A stretch of 40,650 bases of DNA. Origin: an uncultured Subdoligranulum sp. GTDB taxonomy: Bacteria > Bacillota > Clostridia > Oscillospirales > Ruminococcaceae. The stretch spans positions 1-40,650 of the forward strand of contig CAJFFY010000045.1 in NCBI GenBank assembly GCA_904374465.1. The letters are read 5' to 3'. The number at the start of each line of letters is the position of its first letter. The first letter of the stretch is position 1. The notes under the pieces are model-generated. The model searched no databases, had not been told where the DNA came from, and saw only the letters and a program-made list of their open reading frames with translations. This document shows positions 24,112 through 32,924 of the stretch, one piece after another. Made by a program: the position numbers and the translations under genes.

Positions 24112-24933
24112 ATGAGTGAAGAATGTACCCACGATTGCAGCACATGCAGTGCGAATTGTGATCATCGTGCACCGCAGCACGAGCCGCCTCATGCCAGAAG
24201 CCACATCAAAAAGGTGATTGGCGTTGTGTCCGGCAAGGGTGGCGTCGGCAAGAGCATGACCAGCGCCATGCTGGCCGTGGCCATGTGCCGCCTGGGCTAT
24301 AAGGCCGGCATTCTGGATGCCGACATCACCGGCCCGTCCATTCCCCGCCTGTTCGGCGTGAAGGGTCCCGCCACCGGCGACGGTGAGTCCATCAATCCCG
24401 TTTGCAGCCGCACCGGTGTGGAGATTATGAGCATCAACCTGCTGCTGGAAGACCCCGAAGCCCCGGTGGTCTGGCGCGGCCCGGTCATTGCGGGCGCGGT
24501 CAAGCAGTTCTGGCAGGAAGTCATCTGGGATGTGGATTTCCTGTTTGTGGACATGCCTCCGGGAACCGGCGATGTGCCGCTGACCGTGTTCCAGACGCTG
24601 CCGGTGGATGGCATCATCATCGTATCCAGCCCGCAGGAACTGGTGGGCATGATCGTCGGCAAAGCGGTCCAGATGGCCAAGATGATGAACGTGCCCATCC
24701 TGGGTCTTGTGGAAAACATGAGCTACGCTGTCTGCCCCGATTGCGGCAAACACATCCAGGTGTTCGGCGACAGCCACGTGGATGAGATTGCCGGCAAGTA
24801 CCAGCTGCCTGTGCTGGCCAAGATGCCCATCGATCCCGAGCTGTCCAAGGAAGCCGATGCCGGCATGATCGAAATGTACGCCGGCGACTTCCTGAACGGC
24901 GCCGCAGACGCGGTGGCGAAGTTAATTAAGTGA
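24112..24933 (+). CDS. Mrp/NBP35-family P-loop ATPase, iron-sulfur cluster carrier
   Basis: A 273-residue cytoplasmic ATPase likely to carry and deliver [4Fe-4S] clusters. A cysteine-rich N-terminus (CTHDCSTCSANC, 5-16) resembles NBP35. The deviant Walker A is GKGGVGKS (41-48), followed by DADITGPS, a DMPPGTGD switch, and a C-terminal CPDC pair that would bridge a cluster in the dimer. AAGGAG lies before the ATG at 24112. It has its own promoter and precedes gltBD, whose products need Fe-S clusters; a functional link is only inferred. Confidence 0.92.
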   Translation: MSEECTHDCSTCSANCDHRAPQHEPPHARSHIKKVIGVVSGKGGVGKSMTSAMLAVAMCRLGYKAGILDADITGPSIPRLFGVKGPATGDGESINPVCSRTGVEIMSINLLLEDPEAPVVWRGPVIAGAVKQFWQEVIWDVDFLFVDMPPGTGDVPLTVFQTLPVDGIIIVSSPQELVGMIVGKAVQMAKMMNVPILGLVENMSYAVCPDCGKHIQVFGDSHVDEIAGKYQLPVLAKMPIDPELSKEADAGMIEMYAGDFLNGAADAVAKLIK

Positions 24934-25040
24934 AAGACCGGTTTTTGCCGGGAGATGCCGAAGAAAGTTAAGTTATTTATATGAGATTTAATTTTCAAAA
25001 GGTTTTTCTCTTAATTTCTAAAGATTCTTTTGCTTTAGTG
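24934..25040. other. AT-rich spacer upstream of the gltB promoter
   Basis: About 100 bases of unusually AT-rich DNA with no open reading frame or clear terminator for the Mrp-like gene. A CCGG-TTTTTG-CCGG inverted repeat lies near 24943. The AT-rich part may act as an upstream promoter element for gltB. Confidence 0.4.
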
Positions 25041-25069
25041 TTGTAAAGTGCCGTTTTCTATGATATGAT
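25041..25069 (+). promoter_or_regulatory. Promoter of gltBD
   Basis: The -35 box is TTGTAA (25041-25046) and the -10 box is TATGAT (25064-25069), with a 17-base spacer. It lies about 100 bases before gltB and upstream of the leader terminator. Confidence 0.65.
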
Positions 25070-25081
25070 AACGGCAAGAAC

Positions 25082-25132
25082 AAAGACGTTCCCACATGGG
25101 GGTCAGTGTACCCTTAGGGAGCGTCTTTTTTG
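25082..25132 (+). terminator. Leader terminator (candidate attenuator) upstream of gltB
   Basis: AAAGACGTTCCC and GGGAGCGTCTTT form a 12-bp stem (one G-U pair) enclosing a second GGGT-CAGTGT-ACCC hairpin, followed by TTTTTT. It lies between the promoter and the gltB ribosome binding site, so full-length transcription requires readthrough or antitermination. No known riboswitch class was recognised. Confidence 0.75.
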
Positions 25133-25176
25133 TTTGCCGCCCCGGGCGGTATCTTGGGAAGGAGCGAACACGAAGC

Positions 25177-28100
25177 ATGGAGAATTTTACCGAACGCAAA
25201 GCCCCTGCCGGTCTGTACGACCCGCGCTTTGAGCACGATAACTGTGGCATCGGTGCGGTGGTCGATATTAAAGGCCGCAAAACCCATAAAACCATTGAGG
25301 ACGCACTGCAGATCGTAGAGCATCTGGAGCACCGCGCCGGCAAGGACGCCGAAGGCAAAACCGGCGACGGCGTCGGCATTCTGACCCAGATCAGCGACCG
25401 TTTTTTCCAGAAGGTTGCTGCCGAGCTGGGCATCGAGCTGGGCAAAGAGCGGGAATATGGCATTGGCATGTTCTTTTTCCCGCAGGATGAGCTGCGCCGC
25501 AACCAGGCCAAAAAGCTGTTTGAAATCGTCTGCAAAAAAGAGAATCTGCCCTTCCTGGGCTGGCGCGAAGTGCCCATCTGCCCCGAAGTGCTGGGGCATA
25601 AGGCCCGGGACTGCATGCCCAGCATCTGGCAGGGCTTTGTGGGCAAACCGGCCCGCCTGGAAACCGGCGTTGCCTTTGACCGCCGGCTCTATGTGGCCCG
25701 CCGCGTCTTTGAGCAGTCCAGCCCCGACACCTATGTGTGCAGCCTGTCCAGCCGCACCATCGTGTACAAAGGCATGTTCCTGGTGAAGGAACTGCGGCTG
25801 TTCTACCCCGACCTGCAGGACAGCGACTACGAGTCCGCCATCGGCATGGTACACAGCCGGTTTTCCACCAACACAGCCCCCAGCTGGAACCGCGCCCATC
25901 CCAACCGTCTGATCCTGCACAACGGCGAGATCAACACCATCCGCGGCAACGTGGATACCATGCTGGCCCGTGAGGAAACCATCGGTTCCAACTACCTGAA
26001 GGACGACATGACCAAGGTACTGCCCATCGTCAACCAGGGCGGCTCCGACTCGGCCATGCTGGACAACACCCTGGAATTCATGGTCATGAACGGTATGGAC
26101 CTTCCTTTGGCCGTCATGGTGACCATTCCCGAACCCTGGAGCAACAACCAGGCCATGGATACCAAGAAACGGGACTTCTACCAGTATTACGCCACCATGC
26201 TGGAGCCCTGGGATGGTCCCGCCAGCATCCTGTTCAGCGACGGCGATGTGATGGGTGCGGTGCTGGACCGCAACGGTCTGCGCCCCAGCCGCTACTACAT
26301 CACCAAGGACGGACGCCTGATCCTCTCCAGCGAGGTGGGCGTGCTGGATATTCCCGCCAACCAGGTGGTGCGTAAAGACCGTCTGCGTCCCGGCAAAATG
26401 CTGCTGGTGGACACCCAGAAGGGCGAGCTGGTGGACGACGAGAAACTGAAGGACGACTACGCCAGCCGTCAGCCCTACGGCGAATGGCTGGACCGCAACC
26501 TGGTCAACCTGTCCTCCCTGAAGGTTCCCAACAAGCGCGCCACCACCTACAACAAAGAACAGCTGGTTCAGCTGCAGAAAGCCTTCGGCTACCGGTACGA
26601 GGATGTATCCACCATCATCCTGCCCATGGCCAAGAACGGCGGCGAACCGGCCGGCGCCATGGGCAGCGATACCCCGCTGGCTGTGCTGAGCCACACCAAG
26701 CCCCTGCTGTTTGAATACTTCAAGCAGATGTTTGCCCAGGTTACCAACCCGCCCATCGACGCCCTGCGCGAGAAGGTCGTCACCTCCACCACCGTCTATG
26801 TGGGCGCCCAGGGCAACCTGCTGGAAGAGGAAGCCGACAACTGTAAGGTACTCAAGATCGACAATCCCATCCTGACCGAGACCGATCTTTTGAAGATCAA
26901 GACGATGAACGTGCCCGGTTTCAAGGTGGAAACGCTGTCCATCTGCTACTACAAGAACACCGATCTGGAGAAAGCCATCGAGCGGCTGTTCGTGGACGTG
27001 GACCGCGCCTACCGCGACGGTGCCAACATCCTGATCCTCTCCGACCGGGAAATCGACGAATACCATGTGGCCATCCCCAGCCTGCTGGCTGTGGGTGCCG
27101 TGAGCAAATACCTGGTGCGCACCCGCAAACGCACCGCCATGGCGCTGATTCTGGAAAGCGGTGAGCCCCGTCTGGTGCACGATTTTGCCACCCTGCTGGG
27201 CTACGGCGCCAGCGCCATCAACCCCTATCTGGCACAACAGACCATCGGTAACCTGATCGACGAAGGGCTGCTGGATAAGGATTACTATGCCGCCGTGCAG
27301 GACTACAACAAGGCTGTGCTGGCCGGTATTGTGAAGATCGCCTCCAAGATGGGTATTTCCACCATCCAGTCCTACGCAGGCAGCCAGATTTTCGAGGCTC
27401 TGGGCCTGAGCAAGGAAGTGGTGGATAAGTACTTCACCAACACCATCTCCCGTGTGGGCGGCATCACCATCCATGACATCCAGAACGATCTGGAAGCCCG
27501 TCACCAGGAAGCCTTCGACCCCCTGGGCCTGGACATCAACCGGGAACTGCCCAGCCTGGGCGCCCACAAATTCCGCAGCGGTCCCGCCGCGGAGCAGCAC
27601 CTGTACAATCCCCAGACCATTCATCTGCTGCAGCAGGCATGCTGGACCGGCAACTATGACACCTTCAAACAGTACACCCAGGCCGTGGCGAACGAGGGCG
27701 GCGACGAGATGCACCTGCGCAGCCTGCTGGAGTTCAACTATCCCGAGCAGGGCATTCCCCTGGATGAAGTGGAGAGTGTGGAATCCATCGTCAAGCGGTT
27801 CAAGACCGCGGCCATGAGCTACGGTGCCCTGTCCGAGGAAGCCCACGAATGCATGGCCATCGCCATGAACCGTCTGGGTGGCAAGTCCAACACCGGTGAG
27901 GGCGGCGAAGCAGAGGACCGCTACGGCACCGAACGCAACTCCGCCATCAAGCAGGTTGCTTCCGCCCGCTTCGGTGTGACCAGCAAGTACCTGGTCTCGG
28001 CCAGCGAAATCCAGATCAAGATGGCCCAGGGCGCCAAGCCTGGTGAGGGCGGTCAGCTGCCCGGCGCCAAGGTCTATCCCTGGGTTGCCAAGACCCGCAA

Positions 28101-29727
28101 TTCCACCACCGGTGTGGGACTCATCTCTCCCCCGCCGCACCATGACGTTTACTCCATCGAAGACCTGGCCCAGCTGATCTACGACCTGAAATGTGCCAAC
28201 CGTAAGGCGGCCATCAACGTCAAGCTGGTCAGCGAAGCCGGTGTCGGCACCATCGCGGCCGGCGTGGCCAAGGCTGGCGCCGAGGTCATCCTGATCTCCG
28301 GCTTTGACGGCGGCACCGGTGCGGCGCCCCGCAACTCCATCCACAATGCCGGCCTGCCCTGGGAGCTGGGCATTGCCGAAGCACACCAGTGCCTGATCAT
28401 GAACGGTCTGCGCAGCCGGGTGCGCATTGAGGCGGACAGCAAGCTGATGAGTGGTCGCGATGTGGCCATCGCCGCCCTGCTGGGCGCCGAGGAATTCGGT
28501 TTCGGCACCGGTCCGCTGGTGGCCATGGGCTGCGTTATGATGCGCGTCTGCAACCTGGACACCTGCCCCATGGGCATCTGCACCCAGAACCCCGAACTGC
28601 GTAAACGGTTCAAGGGCAAGCCCGAATACGTGATGAACTTCATGCGCTTCATGGCGGAAGATCTGCGGGAATACATGGCCAAACTGGGCGTGCACACCGT
28701 GGATGAACTGGTGGGCCGCACCGACCTGCTGAAGGTCAAGGAAGTGCCTGCCGGCTCCCGTGCCAGCGAACTGGATCTGCGCGCTCTGCTGCAGAACCCG
28801 CTGGTGGAGGATTCCAACATCCACTTTGATCCCAAGGCTGTCTACAACTTCGGCCTGGAGAAGACCCCCGACATGCGGGTACTCATGAAGAAATTCAAGA
28901 AGTCCTTCGACATGGCCGAACCCAAACCCATGACCGTGACGTTGGATGTGGGCAACACCGACCGCGCCTTCGGCACCATCTTCGGCAGCGAGATCACCGC
29001 CAAGTTCGGCAATACCCTGCCCGATGATACCTTCCACGTGGTCTGCCATGGCTATGGCGGACAGAGCTTCGGTGCCTTCCTGCCCAAGGGCCTGACCCTG
29101 GAACTGATCGGCGACTCCAACGACTATATGGGCAAAGGCCTCAGCGGCGGCAAACTGATCGTTTATCCGCCCAAGGATGCGGACTTTGACCGCAGCGAGA
29201 ACATTGTCATCGGCAACGTGGCGCTGTACGGCGCCACCGGCGGCAAGGCCTTCATCAACGGTGTGGCCGGCGAGCGCTTCTGCGTGCGCAACTCCGGCGC
29301 CGTGGCCGTTGTGGAAGGCGTGGGCGACCACGGCTGTGAATATATGACCGGCGGCACCGTGGTGGTGCTGGGCAAGACCGGCAAAAACTTTGCGGCCGGC
29401 ATGAGCGGCGGCATCGCCTACGTGCTGGACGAGGACTGGGACTTCTACCAGCGGGTCAACAAAGACATGGTCAGCCTGGAGCCGGTGGAACACAAATACG
29501 ATGTTTCGCTGCTGAAAGACCTGATCCGGGAGCATGTGGAAGTGACCGGCTCCCCCCGCGGCAAGGAGATTCTGGAAAACTTTGGCGAATATCTGCCCAA
29601 GTTCAAGAAGGTCCTGCCCCACGACTACGATAAGATGCTGCGTCTGATCGCCCAGATGGAAGAGAAGGGCGAGGACAGCGAGCAGGCTCAGATTGAAGCA
29701 TTCTACGCGATGAAGAACGCCAAGTAA
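25177..29727 (+). CDS. gltB: Glutamate synthase, large (alpha) subunit
   Basis: A 1,516-residue subunit that makes two glutamates from glutamine and 2-oxoglutarate. A 22-residue propeptide precedes the class II amidotransferase nucleophile C23 (DNCGIGAV). The central domain and the FMN-binding synthase domain follow (SKYLVSASEIQIKMAQGAKPG). The [3Fe-4S] cysteines are C1119, C1125 and C1130, with the family's 6- and 5-residue spacing. The C-terminus is the GXGXG beta-helix. GGGAAGGAG lies before the ATG at 25177; an upstream in-frame start lies inside the leader terminator and is rejected. gltD follows after 15 bases. Confidence 0.97.
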   Translation: MENFTERKAPAGLYDPRFEHDNCGIGAVVDIKGRKTHKTIEDALQIVEHLEHRAGKDAEGKTGDGVGILTQISDRFFQKVAAELGIELGKEREYGIGMFFFPQDELRRNQAKKLFEIVCKKENLPFLGWREVPICPEVLGHKARDCMPSIWQGFVGKPARLETGVAFDRRLYVARRVFEQSSPDTYVCSLSSRTIVYKGMFLVKELRLFYPDLQDSDYESAIGMVHSRFSTNTAPSWNRAHPNRLILHNGEINTIRGNVDTMLAREETIGSNYLKDDMTKVLPIVNQGGSDSAMLDNTLEFMVMNGMDLPLAVMVTIPEPWSNNQAMDTKKRDFYQYYATMLEPWDGPASILFSDGDVMGAVLDRNGLRPSRYYITKDGRLILSSEVGVLDIPANQVVRKDRLRPGKMLLVDTQKGELVDDEKLKDDYASRQPYGEWLDRNLVNLSSLKVPNKRATTYNKEQLVQLQKAFGYRYEDVSTIILPMAKNGGEPAGAMGSDTPLAVLSHTKPLLFEYFKQMFAQVTNPPIDALREKVVTSTTVYVGAQGNLLEEEADNCKVLKIDNPILTETDLLKIKTMNVPGFKVETLSICYYKNTDLEKAIERLFVDVDRAYRDGANILILSDREIDEYHVAIPSLLAVGAVSKYLVRTRKRTAMALILESGEPRLVHDFATLLGYGASAINPYLAQQTIGNLIDEGLLDKDYYAAVQDYNKAVLAGIVKIASKMGISTIQSYAGSQIFEALGLSKEVVDKYFTNTISRVGGITIHDIQNDLEARHQEAFDPLGLDINRELPSLGAHKFRSGPAAEQHLYNPQTIHLLQQACWTGNYDTFKQYTQAVANEGGDEMHLRSLLEFNYPEQGIPLDEVESVESIVKRFKTAAMSYGALSEEAHECMAIAMNRLGGKSNTGEGGEAEDRYGTERNSAIKQVASARFGVTSKYLVSASEIQIKMAQGAKPGEGGQLPGAKVYPWVAKTRNSTTGVGLISPPPHHDVYSIEDLAQLIYDLKCANRKAAINVKLVSEAGVGTIAAGVAKAGAEVILISGFDGGTGAAPRNSIHNAGLPWELGIAEAHQCLIMNGLRSRVRIEADSKLMSGRDVAIAALLGAEEFGFGTGPLVAMGCVMMRVCNLDTCPMGICTQNPELRKRFKGKPEYVMNFMRFMAEDLREYMAKLGVHTVDELVGRTDLLKVKEVPAGSRASELDLRALLQNPLVEDSNIHFDPKAVYNFGLEKTPDMRVLMKKFKKSFDMAEPKPMTVTLDVGNTDRAFGTIFGSEITAKFGNTLPDDTFHVVCHGYGGQSFGAFLPKGLTLELIGDSNDYMGKGLSGGKLIVYPPKDADFDRSENIVIGNVALYGATGGKAFINGVAGERFCVRNSGAVAVVEGVGDHGCEYMTGGTVVVLGKTGKNFAAGMSGGIAYVLDEDWDFYQRVNKDMVSLEPVEHKYDVSLLKDLIREHVEVTGSPRGKEILENFGEYLPKFKKVLPHDYDKMLRLIAQMEEKGEDSEQAQIEAFYAMKNAK

Positions 29728-29742
29728 GGGAGGCAGACTGCA

Positions 29743-31215
29743 ATGGGTAAACCGACAGGATTTATGGAGATCGAACGGCAGACCAGCCTGGAACTGCCGC
29801 CCGAAGAACGCATTCAGAATTTCAAGGAGTTCCATCTGCCGCTGCTGGCGGAGGAACAGCAGGCGCAGGGAGCCCGCTGCATGGATTGCGGTGTTCCCTT
29901 CTGCCAGAGCGGCATGCTGCTGGGCGGCATGTACAGCGGCTGCCCGCTGAATAACCTGATTCCCGAGTGGAACGATCTGATCTACCAGGGCAAGTGGAAT
30001 CTGGCCGTGCACCGGCTGATTGCCACCAACCGTTACCCCGAATTCACCAGCCGGGTCTGTCCCGCTTTGTGCGAAGCGGCCTGCACCTGCGGCATGACCA
30101 CCGGTGACCCTGTCACTGTCAAGGAGAACGAGCGGGCCATTGTGGAATACGGCTACGAGAGCGGCGCCATCCATGCTGTACCGCCGCCCACCCGTACCGG
30201 CAAAAAGGTGGCTGTGGTGGGCGCCGGCCCTGCCGGCCTTTCGGTGGCTGACCTGCTGAACAAGCGCGGCCACAAGGTGACCATCTACGAGCGGGAGGAC
30301 CGCGTGGGCGGCCTGCTGATGTACGGCATTCCCAATATGAAGCTGGAAAAGTGGGTCATTGACCGTCGGGTCAAGATCCTGCAGGACGAGGGCATTGAAT
30401 TCGTGCTGAACGCCAACGTTGGCAGCAGCGTCAGTGCCGAGGATCTGAAAGCCCAGTACGACGCCGTGGTGCTCTGCTGCGGTGCCAAACAGCCCCGGGA
30501 CATCGTTGCGCCCGGTCGGGACGCCGGCGGCATCTACTTTGCGGTGGATTACCTGACCAGCGTCACCCGCAGTCTGCTGGATTCCAATTTTGCGGACGGC
30601 AAGGCCATCAGTGCCGAGGGTAAGCGTGTGCTGGTCATCGGCGGCGGCGACACCGGCAACGACTGTGTGGGTACTGCCATCCGTCAGGGCTGCGAGAGCG
30701 TCCTGCAGCTGGAAATGATGCCCTGCCCGCCCACCGAGCGTGCCCCCGGCAACGATTGGCCGGAGTGGCCCCGTGTACTGAAGACCGACTACGGCCAGCA
30801 GGAGGCCATTGCCAAGTTCGGCAATGATCCCCGTGTCTATCAGACCACCGTGAAGGAGTTCTACCGGAACGAAGCCGGTCAGGTCTGCGGCGCTTTGCTG
30901 GAGAAACTGGAAAGCCAGGTAGTAGACGGACGCCGCCAGATGGTGCCCACCGGCGAGGAATTCACCGTGGACTGCGATCTGGTGCTGATCGCCGCCGGTT
31001 TTGTGGGCTGCGAATCCTATGTGGCCGATGCCTTCGGCGTGGAGCTGACCGCCCGCGGCACCGTGGCCGACGACCACTATACCACCAACGTGCCGGGCGT
31101 CTTCGTCTGCGGCGATATGCGCCGCGGCCAGAGCCTGGTGGTCTGGGCCCTGCGGGAAGGCCGTGATACGGCCGCCGTGGTGGATACCAGCCTGATGGGC
31201 TACACCAACCTGTAA
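29743..31215 (+). CDS. gltD: Glutamate synthase, small (beta) subunit
   Basis: A 490-residue flavoprotein that feeds electrons from NAD(P)H to the large subunit. The N-terminal domain has the cysteine groups for two [4Fe-4S] clusters (RCMDCGVPFCQSG, SGCPLNN, RVCPALCEAACTCG). The FAD-binding motif GAGPAG is at 160-165 and the nucleotide-binding GGGDTGND starts at 300. The GDMRRGQSLVVWAL motif near the C-terminus is typical. GGGAGG precedes the ATG. An IS200/IS605-like element begins within a few bases of the stop. Confidence 0.97.
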   Translation: MGKPTGFMEIERQTSLELPPEERIQNFKEFHLPLLAEEQQAQGARCMDCGVPFCQSGMLLGGMYSGCPLNNLIPEWNDLIYQGKWNLAVHRLIATNRYPEFTSRVCPALCEAACTCGMTTGDPVTVKENERAIVEYGYESGAIHAVPPPTRTGKKVAVVGAGPAGLSVADLLNKRGHKVTIYEREDRVGGLLMYGIPNMKLEKWVIDRRVKILQDEGIEFVLNANVGSSVSAEDLKAQYDAVVLCCGAKQPRDIVAPGRDAGGIYFAVDYLTSVTRSLLDSNFADGKAISAEGKRVLVIGGGDTGNDCVGTAIRQGCESVLQLEMMPCPPTERAPGNDWPEWPRVLKTDYGQQEAIAKFGNDPRVYQTTVKEFYRNEAGQVCGALLEKLESQVVDGRRQMVPTGEEFTVDCDLVLIAAGFVGCESYVADAFGVELTARGTVADDHYTTNVPGVFVCGDMRRGQSLVVWALREGRDTAAVVDTSLMGYTNL

Positions 31216-31220
31216 ACCCA

Positions 31221-31475
31221 AGTCATGACCCCCGGCTAAGCCGGGGGCTTGTGTAAGCCCTAGAAGGGCATCGTACCGGCAAGCCTCTCAAGAGGCACTG
31301 AAAAATCTGCCACTCGCATCACTTGCCCCACAGCCCGTAAACGGGCGCTGTTTCGCTGTTTATCTAAGATCAACTTTCTTGACAATAGTAAAGTTGTTGA
31401 TCTCTTCTCGCTTCGCTCGATGCTTGAAGCTAAAGCTTTTTTACTCTCCCCAGCAGAGCTGGGGGTTCTCATTTT
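31221..31475 (-). mobile_element. Non-autonomous IS200/IS605-like element (no transposase), omegaRNA-like right end
   Basis: About 255 bases bounded by subterminal hairpins typical of IS200/IS605 ends: CCCCAGC-AGA-GCTGGGG (31448-31464, left end on the minus strand) and a CCCCCGGC/GCCGGGGG palindrome (31229-31247, right end). Between them lie further perfect hairpins at 31257-31269, 31283-31296 and 31333-31346, and a larger imperfect one at 31369-31403. There is no reading frame for a Y1 transposase (TnpA) or TnpB; a 75-codon minus frame (31260-31487) has no recognisable protein. The hairpin series before the right-end palindrome resembles the 3' part of TnpB guide RNAs. Exact ends are uncertain. 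Confidence 0.65.
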
Positions 31476-31495
31476 GCTAAAGCACACAAAAGAAG

Positions 31496-31541
31496 AAAGC
31501 GCCCCGCGCAGGAGAAGTTCCTGTGCGGGGCGCTTTTTGTA
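31496..31541. terminator. Strong terminator between gltBD and the GH13 gene
   Basis: AAAGCGCCCCGC and GCGGGGCGCTTT, with CAGGA/TCCTG inner pairing, form a long stem with T-runs on both outer sides. It serves the GH13 gene (minus) and probably gltBD (plus), from which it is now separated by the mobile element. Confidence 0.9.
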
Positions 31542-31553
31542 TTGTAAAAGGAT

Positions 31554-32876
31554 TCAGCGTTCCATCTTCCAGAAGGCGCAACTGTAGGGGGGCAATTCAC
31601 TGCCGCCGCCAAAGTCATGAGGTTCCCCGGTAATCAGGTCCATCGCCATGCCACAGCCCGCATCAAAGTGCGCCGTATAGGGAGCACCATCGGCGTTGAT
31701 GGCCACCAGCACCCGCTCGTCCTCGGTGCGGCGCTCAAAAATCAGCTGCTTGGGCTGTACCAGCACATTGCGGTAACTGCCGTTGCAAAGGGCCGGGCTG
31801 GAGGTGCGGGCCTGGGCCAGCAGCGCAATCCACCGGGTCAGGTCGTTCTCTTCCGGCTTTTCAATGGCGGGGCGCAGCGAAGGATCGCCGTTTTTCTTGT
31901 CCCCTTCCAGGCCCCACTCGCTGCCATAGTAAACAGCCGGAACGCCCGGCATGCCGAACAGCAGACCGTAAATGGGTTTCAGGCAGGCTTTGTCCGTAAG
32001 AATGGTGGCCACGCGGGTGACATCATGGTTGTCCACAAAGCTGAGCAGATGCTTGCCGGTGTACAGGCACCAGGGTTCGCTGCCGAACTGGCGGTTCAGA
32101 CTGTAACTGATTTCATGCATGTTGCCGGTGTTGAAGCTGGAATACAGCCCCTTATAGCATTCGTAGTTGGTCACGCTGTGGCATGCCTGATCGTTCATCC
32201 AGCGGTTGTAGTCACCGTGCAGCGTCTCACCCACCAGCACAAAATCCGGCTTGACCGTGTTGGCCAGGGCGCGCAGTTCCGCCAGGAATCCCAGGTCCAG
32301 GCAGTAGGCCACGTCCAAGCGCAGACCGTCGATATCGTAGTCCTTCACCCAGCCGCGCACCACATCAAAAAGATACTGCTTGACCGCCGGGTTCTGGAGG
32401 TTCAATTTTACCAGCTCGTTGCAGCCCTCCCAGGCCTCGTACCAGAAACCGTCGTTATAGTTTGTGTTGCCGCCAAAATCGATGTGGAACCAGTCCTTGT
32501 AGGGGCTGTCCCACTTTTTTTCCTGCACGTCCCGGAACGCCCAGAAGCCACGGCCCACATGGTTGAAGACACCATCCAGCAGCACCCGGATGCCCTTGGC
32601 ATGCAATGCATCGACGACAGTCTTCAGATCTTCGTTGGTGCCCAGACGGCTGTCCACCTTGGTGTAATCCCGGGTGTCATACCCATGGGCATCACTTTCA
32701 AACAGCGGGTTGAACAGCACACAGGTGGCGCCCAGTTCCTCGATATGGTCCACCCAGTCCAGCACCCGCAGCAGGCGGTGCTGTTCAGCCTGGGCAGCGT
32801 CGCCGTCGTTTTGCAGCGGCGCACCGCAGAGCCCCAGCGGATAAATCTGATAGACCACAGCTTCGTTGTACCACAT
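31554..32876 (-). CDS. GH13 alpha-glucanase (alpha-amylase family), intracellular
   Basis: A 440-residue (beta/alpha)8 glycoside hydrolase with the four GH13 regions: DGVFNH, GLRLDVA (nucleophile Asp), GETLH (acid/base Glu) and FVDNHD. A small C-terminal beta domain ends the protein. It lacks a signal peptide and the N-terminal domain of neopullulanases, so it likely acts in the cytoplasm on imported maltodextrins; exact specificity is unknown. AGGAGG precedes the ATG at 32876. The upstream membrane-protein gene is 48 bases away in the same direction. Confidence 0.92.
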   Translation of the reverse strand: MWYNEAVVYQIYPLGLCGAPLQNDGDAAQAEQHRLLRVLDWVDHIEELGATCVLFNPLFESDAHGYDTRDYTKVDSRLGTNEDLKTVVDALHAKGIRVLLDGVFNHVGRGFWAFRDVQEKKWDSPYKDWFHIDFGGNTNYNDGFWYEAWEGCNELVKLNLQNPAVKQYLFDVVRGWVKDYDIDGLRLDVAYCLDLGFLAELRALANTVKPDFVLVGETLHGDYNRWMNDQACHSVTNYECYKGLYSSFNTGNMHEISYSLNRQFGSEPWCLYTGKHLLSFVDNHDVTRVATILTDKACLKPIYGLLFGMPGVPAVYYGSEWGLEGDKKNGDPSLRPAIEKPEENDLTRWIALLAQARTSSPALCNGSYRNVLVQPKQLIFERRTEDERVLVAINADGAPYTAHFDAGCGMAMDLITGEPHDFGGGSELPPYSCAFWKMER

Positions 32877-32924
32877 ACGTGTTTCCTCCTATTTTTTGCT
32901 GCGGGGCCTGTCCCCGCACTGCCT

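Noticed and set aside
25082..25132. The gltB leader as an ANTAR target or a known glutamine riboswitch
   Set aside because: The single hexanucleotide loop lacks the conserved A1 and G4 and there is no second small hairpin; the known glutamine-binding motif pattern is not seen.
25114..31221. A frame of more than 2,000 codons on the minus strand opposite gltB and gltD
   Set aside because: It is antisense to two well-supported genes, shows no domain, and results from the high GC content and codon bias of the plus-strand genes.
31260..31487. A 75-codon minus-strand frame in the IS605-like element
   Set aside because: It spans the hairpins of the element ends and lacks the HUH or Y1 transposase motif; it is probably non-coding.
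32901..32916. GCGGGG/CCCCGC hairpin between the small membrane protein and the GH13 gene as a terminator
   Set aside because: It is followed by an A-run, not a T-run, on the transcribed strand.
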